This document shows, in pieces, positions 9,558 to 18,889 of a stretch of 64,000 bases of DNA. This DNA is from Companilactobacillus metriopterae (GTDB lineage Bacteria > Bacillota > Bacilli > Lactobacillales > Lactobacillaceae), in contig NZ_RSTD01000002.1 of NCBI RefSeq assembly GCF_004117915.1, positions 62,001-126,000 on the forward strand, in the 5' to 3' direction. The notes under the pieces were generated by a model, which did no database searches, was not told the origin of the DNA, and was given only the letters and a program-made list of their open reading frames with translations. Within the stretch, counting starts at the first letter, position 1. Each line of letters opens with the position of its first letter. A program made the position numbers and the translations under genes.

Positions 9558-11957
9558 ATGAAAATAAATCAATTTGCAACCATTCCCACTAATTTTGATC
9601 AGCAAGTAAAAGAACTAATCAATATCAGATTTATCGATGAAAATAGTTTGTCAGATAATCCTATCCAGTTATTCAGAAGACTTTTGCAAAAAACTTTTAT
9701 AAATATGACTGGCGAATCTGATCTGAATGAAAAATTGTCAACATATCAAGCAAATCTAGAATCTGATTTAAAAACCTATCTAGATGAAAATTCAGAATTA
9801 GATATCAACGTTTTTTATAATGTTTCGTTGCAGTTATTAGAATTTAATCCTGATGTTGATTTTACATTTAGCAAACCACTGGAGGCTATGAAGACTATTC
9901 AACTAAAAATTGTAGATCACCAATCACAATATTTATCTACAAATGAATTAATCAGTGCTTGGTACTGGTTGCTAACTACTCACAATAAGTTTGGACAAAT
10001 GTTTATTGATAAACTTGCTAGTCAGGGTTACTTTGTTCCGTTTTATAATCTGGACAACTATTTATATTTCAATGGAAAATCTATGCCAGTCTTCGATCCT
10101 AACGAAGCAATTCGTGAAATCGTTTATGTGGAATCAAACCAAGACAGTGATCTAGACGGAAAATTAGATTTATTAAAAGTGGAAATTATTCGTCCTAAAA
10201 CTAGTCAAAAAGTCCCTACCCTATATACAGCTAGCCCATATAATCAGGGAACTAACGACGAAACTGGTGATAAATTGATGCACAACGTTAATATTCCGTT
10301 GGCTCACAAAGAACCAACAGAAACCAGCTACGAAGATATTGAATATAAAGTGACAGATGCAAAATTACCAGCTCCTCGTAAAATAAATGGTCAGACTGAT
10401 ATAGCTACTCAAACATTTTCACGTGAAAGTTCTTATACTATGAATGATTATTTCTTAGCACGTGGATTTGCCGTTGCTTACTCTGCCGGAATTGGAACTA
10501 AGGATTCTGACGGTTTCAGAACAACAGGAGATAAAGAGGAAACTATATCAACAATTGCTACTATTGAATGGTTAGCGGGTAACCGTGTAGCTTTTACCAA
10601 TCGAACAGACAATATAGCAATAGAAGCTAATTGGTCAAATCACAAAGTAGCAATGACGGGTAGATCTTATTTGGGTACCTTAGCAACTGCTGCAGCTACT
10701 ACAGGTGTTGAGGGTCTAGAAACTATCATCTCTGAGGCAGCTATCTCTAGTTGGTATGATTACTATCGTGAAAATGGTCTAGTGATTGCTCCCGGAGGTT
10801 TCCCTGGTGAAGATGCTGATGTTTTAGCAGAAGAAACTTTTAGTCGCAGACTACAACCTGGTGACTTCCTTAAAATAAAAAATAATTGGGAAAATCAATT
10901 ACAAAGTATCACCGATGGACAAGATCGTTTGACTGGAAACTACAATGAATTTTGGGATGCCCGTAACTATCGTAAAGATCTTAAAAATATTAAAGCTGAT
11001 GTCTTCATGGTGCATGGATTAAATGACTGGAATGTTAAGCCAACACAAGTTGAAAAATTATATCAAGGTTTGAATCAATTAGGAATAAAATCAAAACTTA
11101 TCCTCCACCAAGGTGAACATATCTACATCAACAACTTTCAATCATTTGATTACACAGATATCATTAACCTTTGGTTGAGCAACAAGCTACTAGAACAACA
11201 AAATAATGCTCAAGAAGTTTTACCTCCAGTGATTATTCAAGATAACGTAAAACCTGAAACTTGGAACAAATTTGATAGCTGGGCATCAGATAAAAATGAA
11301 ATCAAAAATTTCTATTTACAACCTGACAAATTATCAAGTGAAAAAAGTTCAGAAGTTCTAAGTTTTAATGATCAGTTGCCATCTGAAAAATTTGATTTTT
11401 ATACAAAAAATATAGCAACATGGCAAAATGATTTGATAAATTCAGGCAGCAATTACAATAACCGTCTAGTATTTAAAACAGATCCACTAAAAGAAGATTT
11501 GGTTATCGATGGCAACGTTAATATTTCACTTGAAGTATCTTCTAGTGAGAATGTAGGTCTTATTAGTGCACAACTGATGGACTATGGCGAAGCACGCAGG
11601 TTAAACATTACTCCGTCATTAATAGCAAAGAATAGGTTATCTGGAGCTTACAATTGGCGTGAGGACGATTTACGTGAATTTACTCTAGGAAAAACCGCAA
11701 AATACAAGATGATTACTAAAGGTCACATTAATTTACAAAATCGTAAAAACTCTTTCAAAAATGATGAGCTTAACGCTGGTAAAAGATATCAAATCTCGTT
11801 ACAATTGCAGCCTACTATGTATAGAATTCCTAAAGGACGACAATTAGGACTTGTTATTTATGCCACAGATTTTGGAATGACTGTTCGTGGAAATCAAGAC
11901 ATTACCTACAGTATCAGTCTAAATAATTCGTCAATATCTATTCCTATTCACAAGTAA
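9558..11957 (+). CDS. pepX: Xaa-Pro dipeptidyl-peptidase PepX (family S15)
   Basis: A 799-residue serine peptidase that releases X-Pro dipeptides from peptide N-termini, important for using casein and other proline-rich peptides. The nucleophile is Ser370 in GRSYLGT; the other triad residues are probably Asp490 in HGLNDWNV and His521 in HQGEHIY. An N-terminal helical domain (about 1-150) and a C-terminal jelly-roll region complete the usual architecture, and the length is typical. It has its own RBS (AAAGGAG) and follows the pepC terminator by 25 bases. I see no clear terminator in the 45 bases after its stop. Confidence 0.96.
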   Translation: MKINQFATIPTNFDQQVKELINIRFIDENSLSDNPIQLFRRLLQKTFINMTGESDLNEKLSTYQANLESDLKTYLDENSELDINVFYNVSLQLLEFNPDVDFTFSKPLEAMKTIQLKIVDHQSQYLSTNELISAWYWLLTTHNKFGQMFIDKLASQGYFVPFYNLDNYLYFNGKSMPVFDPNEAIREIVYVESNQDSDLDGKLDLLKVEIIRPKTSQKVPTLYTASPYNQGTNDETGDKLMHNVNIPLAHKEPTETSYEDIEYKVTDAKLPAPRKINGQTDIATQTFSRESSYTMNDYFLARGFAVAYSAGIGTKDSDGFRTTGDKEETISTIATIEWLAGNRVAFTNRTDNIAIEANWSNHKVAMTGRSYLGTLATAAATTGVEGLETIISEAAISSWYDYYRENGLVIAPGGFPGEDADVLAEETFSRRLQPGDFLKIKNNWENQLQSITDGQDRLTGNYNEFWDARNYRKDLKNIKADVFMVHGLNDWNVKPTQVEKLYQGLNQLGIKSKLILHQGEHIYINNFQSFDYTDIINLWLSNKLLEQQNNAQEVLPPVIIQDNVKPETWNKFDSWASDKNEIKNFYLQPDKLSSEKSSEVLSFNDQLPSEKFDFYTKNIATWQNDLINSGSNYNNRLVFKTDPLKEDLVIDGNVNISLEVSSSENVGLISAQLMDYGEARRLNITPSLIAKNRLSGAYNWREDDLREFTLGKTAKYKMITKGHINLQNRKNSFKNDELNAGKRYQISLQLQPTMYRIPKGRQLGLVIYATDFGMTVRGNQDITYSISLNNSSISIPIHK

Positions 11958-12002
11958 ATTTTCAAAAAAATAATATATTATCATTAACATTTAATTCACT
12001 GG

Positions 12003-12031
12003 TTACAACGTCATGTATCAAGTGTTATAAT
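12003..12031 (+). promoter_or_regulatory. kup promoter
   Basis: TTACAA (12003-12008) and a perfect TATAAT (12026-12031) are separated by 17 bases, 37 bases before the kup start codon. Confidence 0.75.
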
Positions 12032-12067
12032 CGCAATTGAATTGTTAAAATTGGAGAATTGAAATTA

Positions 12068-14155
12068 ATGGAAACTAATGATTTAAATTTAATTAAAAAG
12101 AGTGCTCATTCTCGTATGAGTATAGCGGGATTTTTGATTGCTTTAGGTATTGTTTATGGGGACATTGGTACTTCTCCATTATATGTAATGCATTCACTAA
12201 TGCTTGGTAATGGTGGCCTTGCCCACATGTCAGACGAGTTTATTTTGGGTAGTGTGTCTTTGATTTTTTGGACAATGACTTTAGTAACTACAGTCAAATA
12301 CGTTCTTATTGCCCTTCGTGCAGATAACCACGGTGAAGGTGGAATTTTTGCCTTATATACCTTAGTTAGAAAGCGTGCCAGATGGCTAATCATTCCTGCG
12401 ATGATTGGTGGAGCTACTTTCTTAGCTGATGGTATGATGACACCTGCTGTTACAGTTACCGCAGCTATCGAAGGTCTTAAGGGTATCGCTATCAACAATA
12501 AGATCTTTATTCACAATCAAACACAAGTTATCATACTTACTTTGATTATTTTGTCAGTACTATTCTTTATTCAAAAGTTTGGTACTCAATTTATTGGTAA
12601 AGCTTTCGGACCTATTATGCTAGTTTGGTTCGGATTCCTTGGTATTGTTGGTATTTATAACATGATGGGTGACTTATCAATTTTGAAGGCATTTAATCCT
12701 TATTATGCATTCAAATTATTGGTTGGACCTTACAATATTCGTGGAATATTTATTTTAGGTAGTGTCTTCCTTGCTACAACAGGTGCCGAAGCTCTTTACT
12801 CAGACATGGGACATGTTGGTCGACCAAATATCTATACAAGTTGGCCTTTCGTCAAGATTTGTCTATTACTTAGTTATCTTGGACAAGCTGTTTGGTTGAT
12901 AAAAGCAAATGACAATATAGATTTGATTAACATGGGACCAGCAATGAACCCATTCTATCAATCAATACCAGAACCATTTAGATTGTTTGGAATTATCTTG
13001 TCAGCTCTTGCAGCTATTATTGCTTCTCAAGCTTTGATATCAGGTTCATTTACACTTGTATCCGAAGCAACTAGACTAAAGATTTTCCCAAGACTAAAAA
13101 CTTATTACCCTACTAACTTCAAGGGACAACTATACATCCCTACAGTTAACTCAATTATTTGGATAGTTTGTTTGTTCTTAGTTGTTTACTTCCAGAATTC
13201 AGAAAGAATGGCTAACGTTTACGGTCTAGAAATTACTATCACAATGTTAATGACTACGATTCTTCTACAACAGTGGTTGTTAGAAAAGATGAAATCTAGA
13301 TTGCTACCAAATATTATTGTTTCATTCTTCTTCGTTCTAGAAATAATTTTCTTCATTACAAACAGTGTTAAATTCATCCATGGTGCCTATATCACAATGT
13401 TCATCGCTGCTGTACTTATTGCAGTTATGTTCATTTGGAGATTCGGTGATCATATTATGGATGACAATACTTATCGAAGTCACTTCGTTTCGCTACTTGC
13501 CTTCAAGAAGCAACTTAATGATTTGAGACATGATGAAAGTTATCCATTGTATGCTTCTAACTTGATATATCTAACAAAAATTAAAGATGGTTACAGAATC
13601 AAAAAAGATATAATGTACTCTATTCTTGATAAGCGACCTAAGAAAGCTGGAGTATATTGGTTTGTTACAGTTAACGTTACTGATGAACCTTATACAGCAG
13701 CCTATAGTGTTGAAACATTTGGAACAGACTACATGGTCAGTGTTCAATTATATCTAGGATTTAGAGTTGATCAAAAGATCAATGTTTACTTAAGACAGAT
13801 TGTTAATGACATGATGGCAAATGGTGAAATCAAACCACAGCCACAACAGTACACAACAATCCCAGATCGCAAAGTTGGAGACTTCTCATTCGTTCTAATA
13901 AAAGAAGTTCTTTCTCCAGATACAAAGATCAATGCTATCAGTAAGAACATTATTCTTGCTAGATTGAAACTTCAAAAATTCATTACACCAGCTAACTGGT
14001 TTGGATTATCATACAGTGATGTGGTTGAAGAGCGTGTTCCATTGATACTAGGTAAAGTATCAAGACACAGATTGCGTCTAGTACGTAAAGACGCAGCTGC
14101 TGCTCGTGATATTCAAATTGATCAACAATTAGATGATGACGATGAAGATATTTAA
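12068..14155 (+). CDS. kup: KUP-family potassium uptake transporter
   Basis: A 695-residue membrane protein of the Kup/HAK/KT family, probably a proton-coupled potassium importer. The family signature GIVYGDIGTSPLYV lies near residue 25, followed by about 12 hydrophobic segments and a C-terminal cytoplasmic domain of about 200 residues ending in an acidic tail (DDDDEDI). I prefer the ATG at 12068: GGAG lies 11 bases upstream, whereas the in-frame TTG at 12059 leaves only two bases. The gene is monocistronic, with a promoter before and a terminator after it. No c-di-AMP riboswitch fits in the short leader. Confidence 0.95.
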   Translation: METNDLNLIKKSAHSRMSIAGFLIALGIVYGDIGTSPLYVMHSLMLGNGGLAHMSDEFILGSVSLIFWTMTLVTTVKYVLIALRADNHGEGGIFALYTLVRKRARWLIIPAMIGGATFLADGMMTPAVTVTAAIEGLKGIAINNKIFIHNQTQVIILTLIILSVLFFIQKFGTQFIGKAFGPIMLVWFGFLGIVGIYNMMGDLSILKAFNPYYAFKLLVGPYNIRGIFILGSVFLATTGAEALYSDMGHVGRPNIYTSWPFVKICLLLSYLGQAVWLIKANDNIDLINMGPAMNPFYQSIPEPFRLFGIILSALAAIIASQALISGSFTLVSEATRLKIFPRLKTYYPTNFKGQLYIPTVNSIIWIVCLFLVVYFQNSERMANVYGLEITITMLMTTILLQQWLLEKMKSRLLPNIIVSFFFVLEIIFFITNSVKFIHGAYITMFIAAVLIAVMFIWRFGDHIMDDNTYRSHFVSLLAFKKQLNDLRHDESYPLYASNLIYLTKIKDGYRIKKDIMYSILDKRPKKAGVYWFVTVNVTDEPYTAAYSVETFGTDYMVSVQLYLGFRVDQKINVYLRQIVNDMMANGEIKPQPQQYTTIPDRKVGDFSFVLIKEVLSPDTKINAISKNIILARLKLQKFITPANWFGLSYSDVVEERVPLILGKVSRHRLRLVRKDAAAARDIQIDQQLDDDDEDI

Positions 14156-14157
14156 TT

Positions 14158-14196
14158 AAAGCTCATTCAGTTATATTGCTGAATGAGCTTTTTTAT
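14158..14196 (+). terminator. Terminator after kup
   Basis: A perfect 13-bp stem (AAAGCTCATTCAG and complement) with an eight-base loop and a T-tract. Confidence 0.92.
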
Positions 14197-14203
14197 ATAA
14201 AAT

Positions 14204-14232
14204 TTGACAGATTATTTTATATTCTCTATATT
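14204..14232 (+). promoter_or_regulatory. arsC promoter
   Basis: A consensus TTGACA (14204-14209) is followed after 17 bases by TATATT (14227-14232), 20 bases before the start codon. Confidence 0.8.
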
Positions 14233-14252
14233 GATCTGAAAAGGAGATAATA

Positions 14253-14669
14253 ATGCAAAAAATATACTTTCTATGTACTGGAAACTCCTGCCGAAGCCAA
14301 ATAGCTGAAGGATATGCTCATCAATTTTTAGACAGTGATAAATTTGAAATCAGAAGTGCTGGAATCGAAAAACATGGTCTAAATCCTAAGGCAGTTCAAG
14401 TTATGAAAGAAGATGGTATTGATATTTCTCAACAAACATCTGATCTCATAGATATGGATTACTTTAATAACTCTGATCTAATAGTTACCTTGTGTGGTGA
14501 TGCAAGAGATAAGTGTCCTAGAATTCCAAACGGTGTGGAAAACATGCACTGGGATTTAATTGATCCTGCAAGAGCTACAGGAACTGATGAAGAAATTCTA
14601 AATACATTCAGAGAAGTCCGTGACTCTATTAAAGAAAGTGTGCATGCACTTTCTGAAATTTATAAATAA
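14253..14669 (+). CDS. arsC: Arsenate reductase, thioredoxin-coupled (low-Mr phosphatase fold)
   Basis: A 138-residue protein of the low-molecular-weight tyrosine phosphatase fold. The P-loop CTGNSCR starts at Cys8, and two further cysteines at 81 and 88 ([10 protein letters not shown]) complete the three-Cys relay that defines thioredoxin-linked arsenate reductases as opposed to true phosphatases. The late [11 protein letters not shown] holds the general-acid Asp. AAGGAG precedes the ATG. There is no arsR, arsB or acr3 next to it, so it would have to work with an efflux pump elsewhere, or have another role. Single-gene unit between two terminators. Confidence 0.88.
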   Translation: MQKIYFLCTGNSCRSQIAEGYAHQFLDSDKFEIRSAGIEKHGLNPKAVQVMKEDGIDISQQTSDLIDMDYFNNSDLIVTLCGDARDKCPRIPNGVENMHWDLIDPARATGTDEEILNTFREVRDSIKESVHALSEIYK

Positions 14670-14710
14670 AAAACATCCTCAATAGTTTTCACTGTTGGGG
14701 ATGTTTTTTA
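14668..14710. terminator. Bidirectional terminator between arsC and the ABC exporter gene
   Basis: An inverted repeat (ACATCCTCAATAG with CTGTTGGGGATGT) is flanked by A and T runs on both sides. It can end arsC rightward and the convergent ABC gene leftward. Confidence 0.88.
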
Positions 14711-14711
14711 T

Positions 14712-16472
14712 TTAATTTACTATCTGTTCATGAACATACTCTGCATATAATGCATGGTTAGACATCAATTCACTATGTGTTCCCTTTCCAGTAACTTCAC
14801 CATTTTCTATGAAGTATATTTGGTCAGCGTCAACAATAGTTGATAATCTATGAGCAATTACAAATGTTGTTCTGCCCTCCATAAGTTGTTCGAGAGCCCT
14901 TTGAACTTTCTCTTCTGACTGTGAGTCTAGACTGGCTGTTGCTTCGTCTAACATCAAGATTTTAGGATTACGTAGGAATGCTCTAGCTATAGCAATTCTT
15001 TGTTTTTGACCTCCAGACAATTTGACACCTTTTTCACCAATTTCAGTATCCAATTGATCTGGGAATTCTTTAACAAAATTTTCTGCATATGCTAATGACA
15101 ATCCATGCCACATTTCATCCTCTGTTAATTCTTTATCCAGTCCATATTGTAGATTGTCACGTATTGTTCCCGCAAAAACAGCACTGTCTTGAGAAACAAA
15201 TCCTATTTGTGAACGCCAGTCATTCAAATCTATTTCTTCAATATTCTGACCATCTACCAACATAGAACCTGATACAGGTTTGTAAAATCTTTCCATGAGT
15301 GAAAAGATTGTTGATTTACCGCCACCACTTGGTCCCGCAAAAGCAACGACTGTATTGGGTTTTGCCTCAAAGGAAACATTTTTCAAAATTGGTTTTGATT
15401 CATCATAATAAAAATCAATATTGTTAACTTCGATAGTTTTTCCCACAACATCTACTTTTTTATCTGTACCTGTTGGTTCAACTTCTGTTTCTAATATTTG
15501 TTCAACACGTTCAGTTGCACCCATAGCTTTTTGAACTTGTGAGAAGAACGTTGCAAAACTAGCAACTGGGGTAATGATATTAAATAGATATAGTAAGAAA
15601 GCTACTAATGATCCACTAGTCAATGTACCAGCTTGAACTCTAACAGCTCCGTATCCTAGAATACCTACGAAAACAACTAGCATTAAAGTAGTCATAACGG
15701 GTTGCAATGCTGCTTCTACCTTGGCGTCCTTTATACTCAATGAAAAAATCTTTTTAATTAATTGATTACCAGTTTTTACTTCGTGAGTTTCACCATTACT
15801 AGATTTGATCAAACGAATTTCTGATAATTTTTCACTAGCTTCAGCGTTAAATTCAGCTGTCCCTGCTTGTAATTGACGTCCTAGTTTAGACATTATACGT
15901 CCAATTGGAACCATGATAATTACAACAACAGGCACGATAGAAAACATTATGGCAGCCATTTTCCAATCCATAACGAACAAGATTATAACTGAACCAATTA
16001 GTTGAATAGCTCCTGTAATAAAGTTAGGAAATTGAGAACTCACCAAATCCTTGATAACATTGGTGTCATTTACTAGTCGGGAACTTATTTCACCAGATTT
16101 ATTGTCATCATAATAGCCGACAGGCAACTTCAATAGATGACTCCAGACATTCTCACGCAAGTTCTTTACAGCACTTTCACCTGCATACCTTAAAAAGTAA
16201 CTACCAAAAGTTCCAAATCCTAATTGGGCAGCAAATGCTACTGCAAGAATCCACAACATACTCATATCAATTTTTGCTAATTGACTAGTATCGACTAAGC
16301 CTTTAGTCAATTGTGGAACAATCAAACTGGCAATACTTGTAACCAAACTGAACAACAATCCAATTATGAATATTAATTTCTTAGGACTAGCCTGATTGAT
16401 TAATTTCATAAAATCTCTAAATTTTATTTTTGAAGAAGCATCTGGGCGCTCTTCAATTCCACGTTGATCCAT
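14712..16472 (-). CDS. ABC exporter half-transporter (multidrug type)
   Basis: A 586-residue fused permease-ATPase. Residues of about 30-320 hold six membrane helices; the ATPase domain has Walker A GPSGGGKS (380-387), signature LSGGQKQR (485-492) and Walker B ILMLDEATASLD (about 505). It should act as a homodimer exporting hydrophobic compounds, like LmrA or BmrA. The gene lies 19 bases after a MarR regulator gene in the same direction, and the shared promoter carries two palindromic operators, which points to drug- or stress-responsive derepression. Substrate unknown. AGGAG precedes the ATG. Confidence 0.9.
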   Translation of the reverse strand: MDQRGIEERPDASSKIKFRDFMKLINQASPKKLIFIIGLLFSLVTSIASLIVPQLTKGLVDTSQLAKIDMSMLWILAVAFAAQLGFGTFGSYFLRYAGESAVKNLRENVWSHLLKLPVGYYDDNKSGEISSRLVNDTNVIKDLVSSQFPNFITGAIQLIGSVIILFVMDWKMAAIMFSIVPVVVIIMVPIGRIMSKLGRQLQAGTAEFNAEASEKLSEIRLIKSSNGETHEVKTGNQLIKKIFSLSIKDAKVEAALQPVMTTLMLVVFVGILGYGAVRVQAGTLTSGSLVAFLLYLFNIITPVASFATFFSQVQKAMGATERVEQILETEVEPTGTDKKVDVVGKTIEVNNIDFYYDESKPILKNVSFEAKPNTVVAFAGPSGGGKSTIFSLMERFYKPVSGSMLVDGQNIEEIDLNDWRSQIGFVSQDSAVFAGTIRDNLQYGLDKELTEDEMWHGLSLAYAENFVKEFPDQLDTEIGEKGVKLSGGQKQRIAIARAFLRNPKILMLDEATASLDSQSEEKVQRALEQLMEGRTTFVIAHRLSTIVDADQIYFIENGEVTGKGTHSELMSNHALYAEYVHEQIVN

Positions 16473-16491
16473 TTATCCTATTCTCCTAAAT

Positions 16492-17127
16492 CTAGATATT
16501 TCTATCGTCCCAAAAATCATTTCGAAAGTCTTTTCTAAAGCCATGTCCTGGACCAAAATTACCCTTGCGCATTTCTTCTCTAAATTTACGCTTGTCATCT
16601 CGTGACATTTCATGCCAATCAAATCCGTGATGATGGGCTGTGGTATTTCTAAATTCTTGCATTCGTTGCAAGCGTTCCATAGGATTTACAAATTGATCTG
16701 ATTGTTTCTTGAATTCATCATCCCAACCATTAGGAATCTTTTCAAGAATATCACTAAACTGTTGTTTTTCTTCATCAGATAATCCTTGGAAAAACATTTC
16801 AGATTCTGTTGCTTCTGCTGATAATCCTTTAGCCATTGCTTTGCCTTCATCCGTTAGATAAACATGCTTAATGCGTTTATCTTCTTCAGATTCAGATCGG
16901 GTTACTAAATTATTATCTTCCATCTTCTTAAGTAACTCTGCCAAAGAACTCGGTCTAATATCAATTATTTCAGCTAACTGACTTTGAATCAATCCATCTT
17001 CTTTACTTAAGATACTTAGGACACGATTTTGACCAGTCATAGGTGGTCTATTCATATACATGTAAGAATGACTTGCAATTCCAATAAATTCTAATTGTTT
17101 AATAATCTTATCTGTTAATTCACTCAT
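16492..17127 (-). CDS. MarR-family transcriptional regulator
   Basis: A 211-residue MarR protein with the winged helix near residues 30-100: helix-turn-helix SQLAEIIDIRPSSLAELLKKM, then wing VTRSESEEDKRIKHVYLT. The family is dimeric and usually represses a neighbouring exporter until a ligand or oxidant binds. The C-terminal 65 residues or so form an unusual extension rich in Arg, Asp, Phe, Gly and His (for example RDDKRKFREEMRKGNFGPGH) that is not part of the MarR core. First gene of the unit with the ABC exporter; GGAGG lies seven bases before the ATG. Two near-palindromic sites in its promoter region are the likely autoregulatory operators. Confidence 0.88.
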   Translation of the reverse strand: MSELTDKIIKQLEFIGIASHSYMYMNRPPMTGQNRVLSILSKEDGLIQSQLAEIIDIRPSSLAELLKKMEDNNLVTRSESEEDKRIKHVYLTDEGKAMAKGLSAEATESEMFFQGLSDEEKQQFSDILEKIPNGWDDEFKKQSDQFVNPMERLQRMQEFRNTTAHHHGFDWHEMSRDDKRKFREEMRKGNFGPGHGFRKDFRNDFWDDRNI

Positions 17128-17149
17128 TATTTTGCCTCCAAAATAAGAA

Positions 17150-17164
17150 AGTTCGGTACCTAAC
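17150..17164. promoter_or_regulatory. Probable MarR operator, proximal copy
   Basis: AGTTCGGTACCTAAC, the exact reverse complement of the site at 17188-17202. The flanks extend it to a near-palindrome at 17147-17168 centred on GGTACC. It lies between the promoter and the MarR start codon. Confidence 0.7.
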
Positions 17165-17181
17165 TTTCTTTATGTAAAAGA

Positions 17182-17210
17182 ATTATAGTTAGGTACCGAA
17201 CTATTGTCAA
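17182..17210 (-). promoter_or_regulatory. Promoter of the MarR-ABC unit with operator in the spacer
   Basis: On the minus strand a perfect TTGACA (17205-17210) and a perfect TATAAT (17182-17187) are 17 bases apart. The spacer is almost wholly occupied by the palindromic element at 17188-17202 (GTTAGGTACCGAACT on the plus strand). A protein bound there would block RNA polymerase. Confidence 0.85.
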
Positions 17211-17226
17211 CAGTTTATTTAATTTT

Positions 17227-18786
17227 TTATATTAAAACTTCTGCAACTAATATTACTCCACCAAATACCAATACAAACACAACTACTGGCCAAACAAATC
17301 TTACCCAGTGGGAGTATTTCATATTTAGCATTTGTAACGTAGCCATAACTAGCCCTGTTGGTGCTAAGAATAGCATTGCATATTGACCGAATTGATAGGC
17401 TGATACAACAGCAAATCTTGGTACATTTGCTGTATCTGCAAGTGGTGCAAGGATTGGCATTGATAGTACTGCCAAACCAGAAGACGATGGCACAATAAAT
17501 CCTAAGATGAAGAATATAAACATCATCAAGATTATGAACACTGGTCCACTAACATTTGTCACCATTTGTGAGAAGAAATGAAGAATAGTGTCAGAAATCA
17601 AACCATCATTCAAAATAATATTGATTCCTCTTGCTAATCCGATTATTAGTGATACACCGACCAAACTCGACGCACCATTAACAAAAGCATCTACTACACC
17701 TTTTTCACCAATACCGTTTTTACCAGTGGCAGTCAAAAACATGATAATGATGGCAAAAGTTAAGAATGACGATGCCATGGTTGGGAACCACCAACCTTGT
17801 GACATAACACCCCAAACCATTATAGGAAAAGTAACTACGAATAGAACTAAAATTAATTTCTTTCTATTTGTAAATATATTCTTTTCTTTATCCTTTTCGT
17901 CTGCGACTGACCACATATTGTCAAACTCTTCGTGATCATCATAGGAATAAGAAAATTCTGGATTGTTTTTTACTTTTTTGGAATACCAGTGAAGGTAAAT
18001 AATTAAACAGATCCCTGCTACTATTAATCCAAAAATCCTAAAATTCAATCCTTGTGTGAAATTAGTACCCGCAGCATTGGACGCAATAACTGCAGAAAAC
18101 GGATTAATTGTTGAAAATGTTGTACCAACTGAACTAGCTAAGAATATCGCTCCAACTGAGACTATCGAATCATACCCCATCGCTATGAATACCGGTACCA
18201 AAATAGGATAGAAAGCCACTGCTTCCTCCTCTATCCCACATAGAGTACCTCCTAGCATCATCAAGATAGTTACTAACATGATCAGCACAAACTCATGACC
18301 CTTAGTTTTCTTAGTCAGTGCCATTAAACCAGATTCAAAAGCACCACTGGCTTTAACAACTCCAATCAAACCACCAAGAACCAAAATAAATACCATGATA
18401 TCTACAGCTTGAATCGTACCATTTACCATGCTGTTAGGAATTGCCTGAATTCCAGCAGGATGTTGTTTCAGACGTTCATAAGTATTTGGCACGGAAACAG
18501 CAGAACTAATGCTTCCAGATTTAAATTGTTTGATATCAATTTTTACACCTAATTTGTCTAATTCCTTTTGAGTAGCAGGAACTTTACTAACATCCCCATG
18601 TGGATTTACAATTTTTAACTCCGATGAACTAGACTCATAAGATAGTTTTGAATAAGAACCCGAAGGGATTGTCCACGTCGCTATAACCGCCAGTATTGTC
18701 AAAATAAATAAAATAACAAAAGCTCCCGGCATTCGGAAAGTTTTTCTCTTTCTTGGTTTATTTCTAACCTCATTTACAGCTTGCAT
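17227..18786 (-). CDS. YfcC-family carrier (C4-dicarboxylate/basic amino acid-type permease)
   Basis: A 519-residue integral membrane protein. After a basic N-terminus (NKPRKRKTFRMPGAF) there are about 12 hydrophobic segments interrupted by an extracytoplasmic stretch near residues 50-120 and a charged cytoplasmic loop near 285-310 (YSYDDHEEFDNMWSVADEKD). It resembles the YfcC/DcuC-like group in Firmicutes, whose substrates include peptides, arginine/ornithine or dicarboxylates; I cannot say which here. The ATG at 18786 has GGGGGGA seven bases upstream; a TTG 15 bases earlier would overlap that site. It follows the lactate oxidase terminator. Confidence 0.8.
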   Translation of the reverse strand: MQAVNEVRNKPRKRKTFRMPGAFVILFILTILAVIATWTIPSGSYSKLSYESSSSELKIVNPHGDVSKVPATQKELDKLGVKIDIKQFKSGSISSAVSVPNTYERLKQHPAGIQAIPNSMVNGTIQAVDIMVFILVLGGLIGVVKASGAFESGLMALTKKTKGHEFVLIMLVTILMMLGGTLCGIEEEAVAFYPILVPVFIAMGYDSIVSVGAIFLASSVGTTFSTINPFSAVIASNAAGTNFTQGLNFRIFGLIVAGICLIIYLHWYSKKVKNNPEFSYSYDDHEEFDNMWSVADEKDKEKNIFTNRKKLILVLFVVTFPIMVWGVMSQGWWFPTMASSFLTFAIIIMFLTATGKNGIGEKGVVDAFVNGASSLVGVSLIIGLARGINIILNDGLISDTILHFFSQMVTNVSGPVFIILMMFIFFILGFIVPSSSGLAVLSMPILAPLADTANVPRFAVVSAYQFGQYAMLFLAPTGLVMATLQMLNMKYSHWVRFVWPVVVFVLVFGGVILVAEVLI

Positions 18787-18837
18787 ATCTAATCCCCCCA
18801 ATACTCTGTTTGGTTTAAGTATACAATTCTTGAATAT

Positions 18838-18869
18838 AAAAAAACACCACTGTTATGTGATGTTTTTAA
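18838..18869 (-). terminator. Terminator after the lactate oxidase gene
   Basis: Leftward, ACATCAC pairs with GTGGTGT (one wobble pair) around a six-base loop and is followed by seven Ts. Confidence 0.8.
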
Positions 18870-18889
18870 CAAATTTCTGTTATTTAATA

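Noticed and set aside
11958-12067. c-di-AMP riboswitch before kup
   Set aside because: After the promoter only about 30 bases remain before the start codon, too few for the aptamer.
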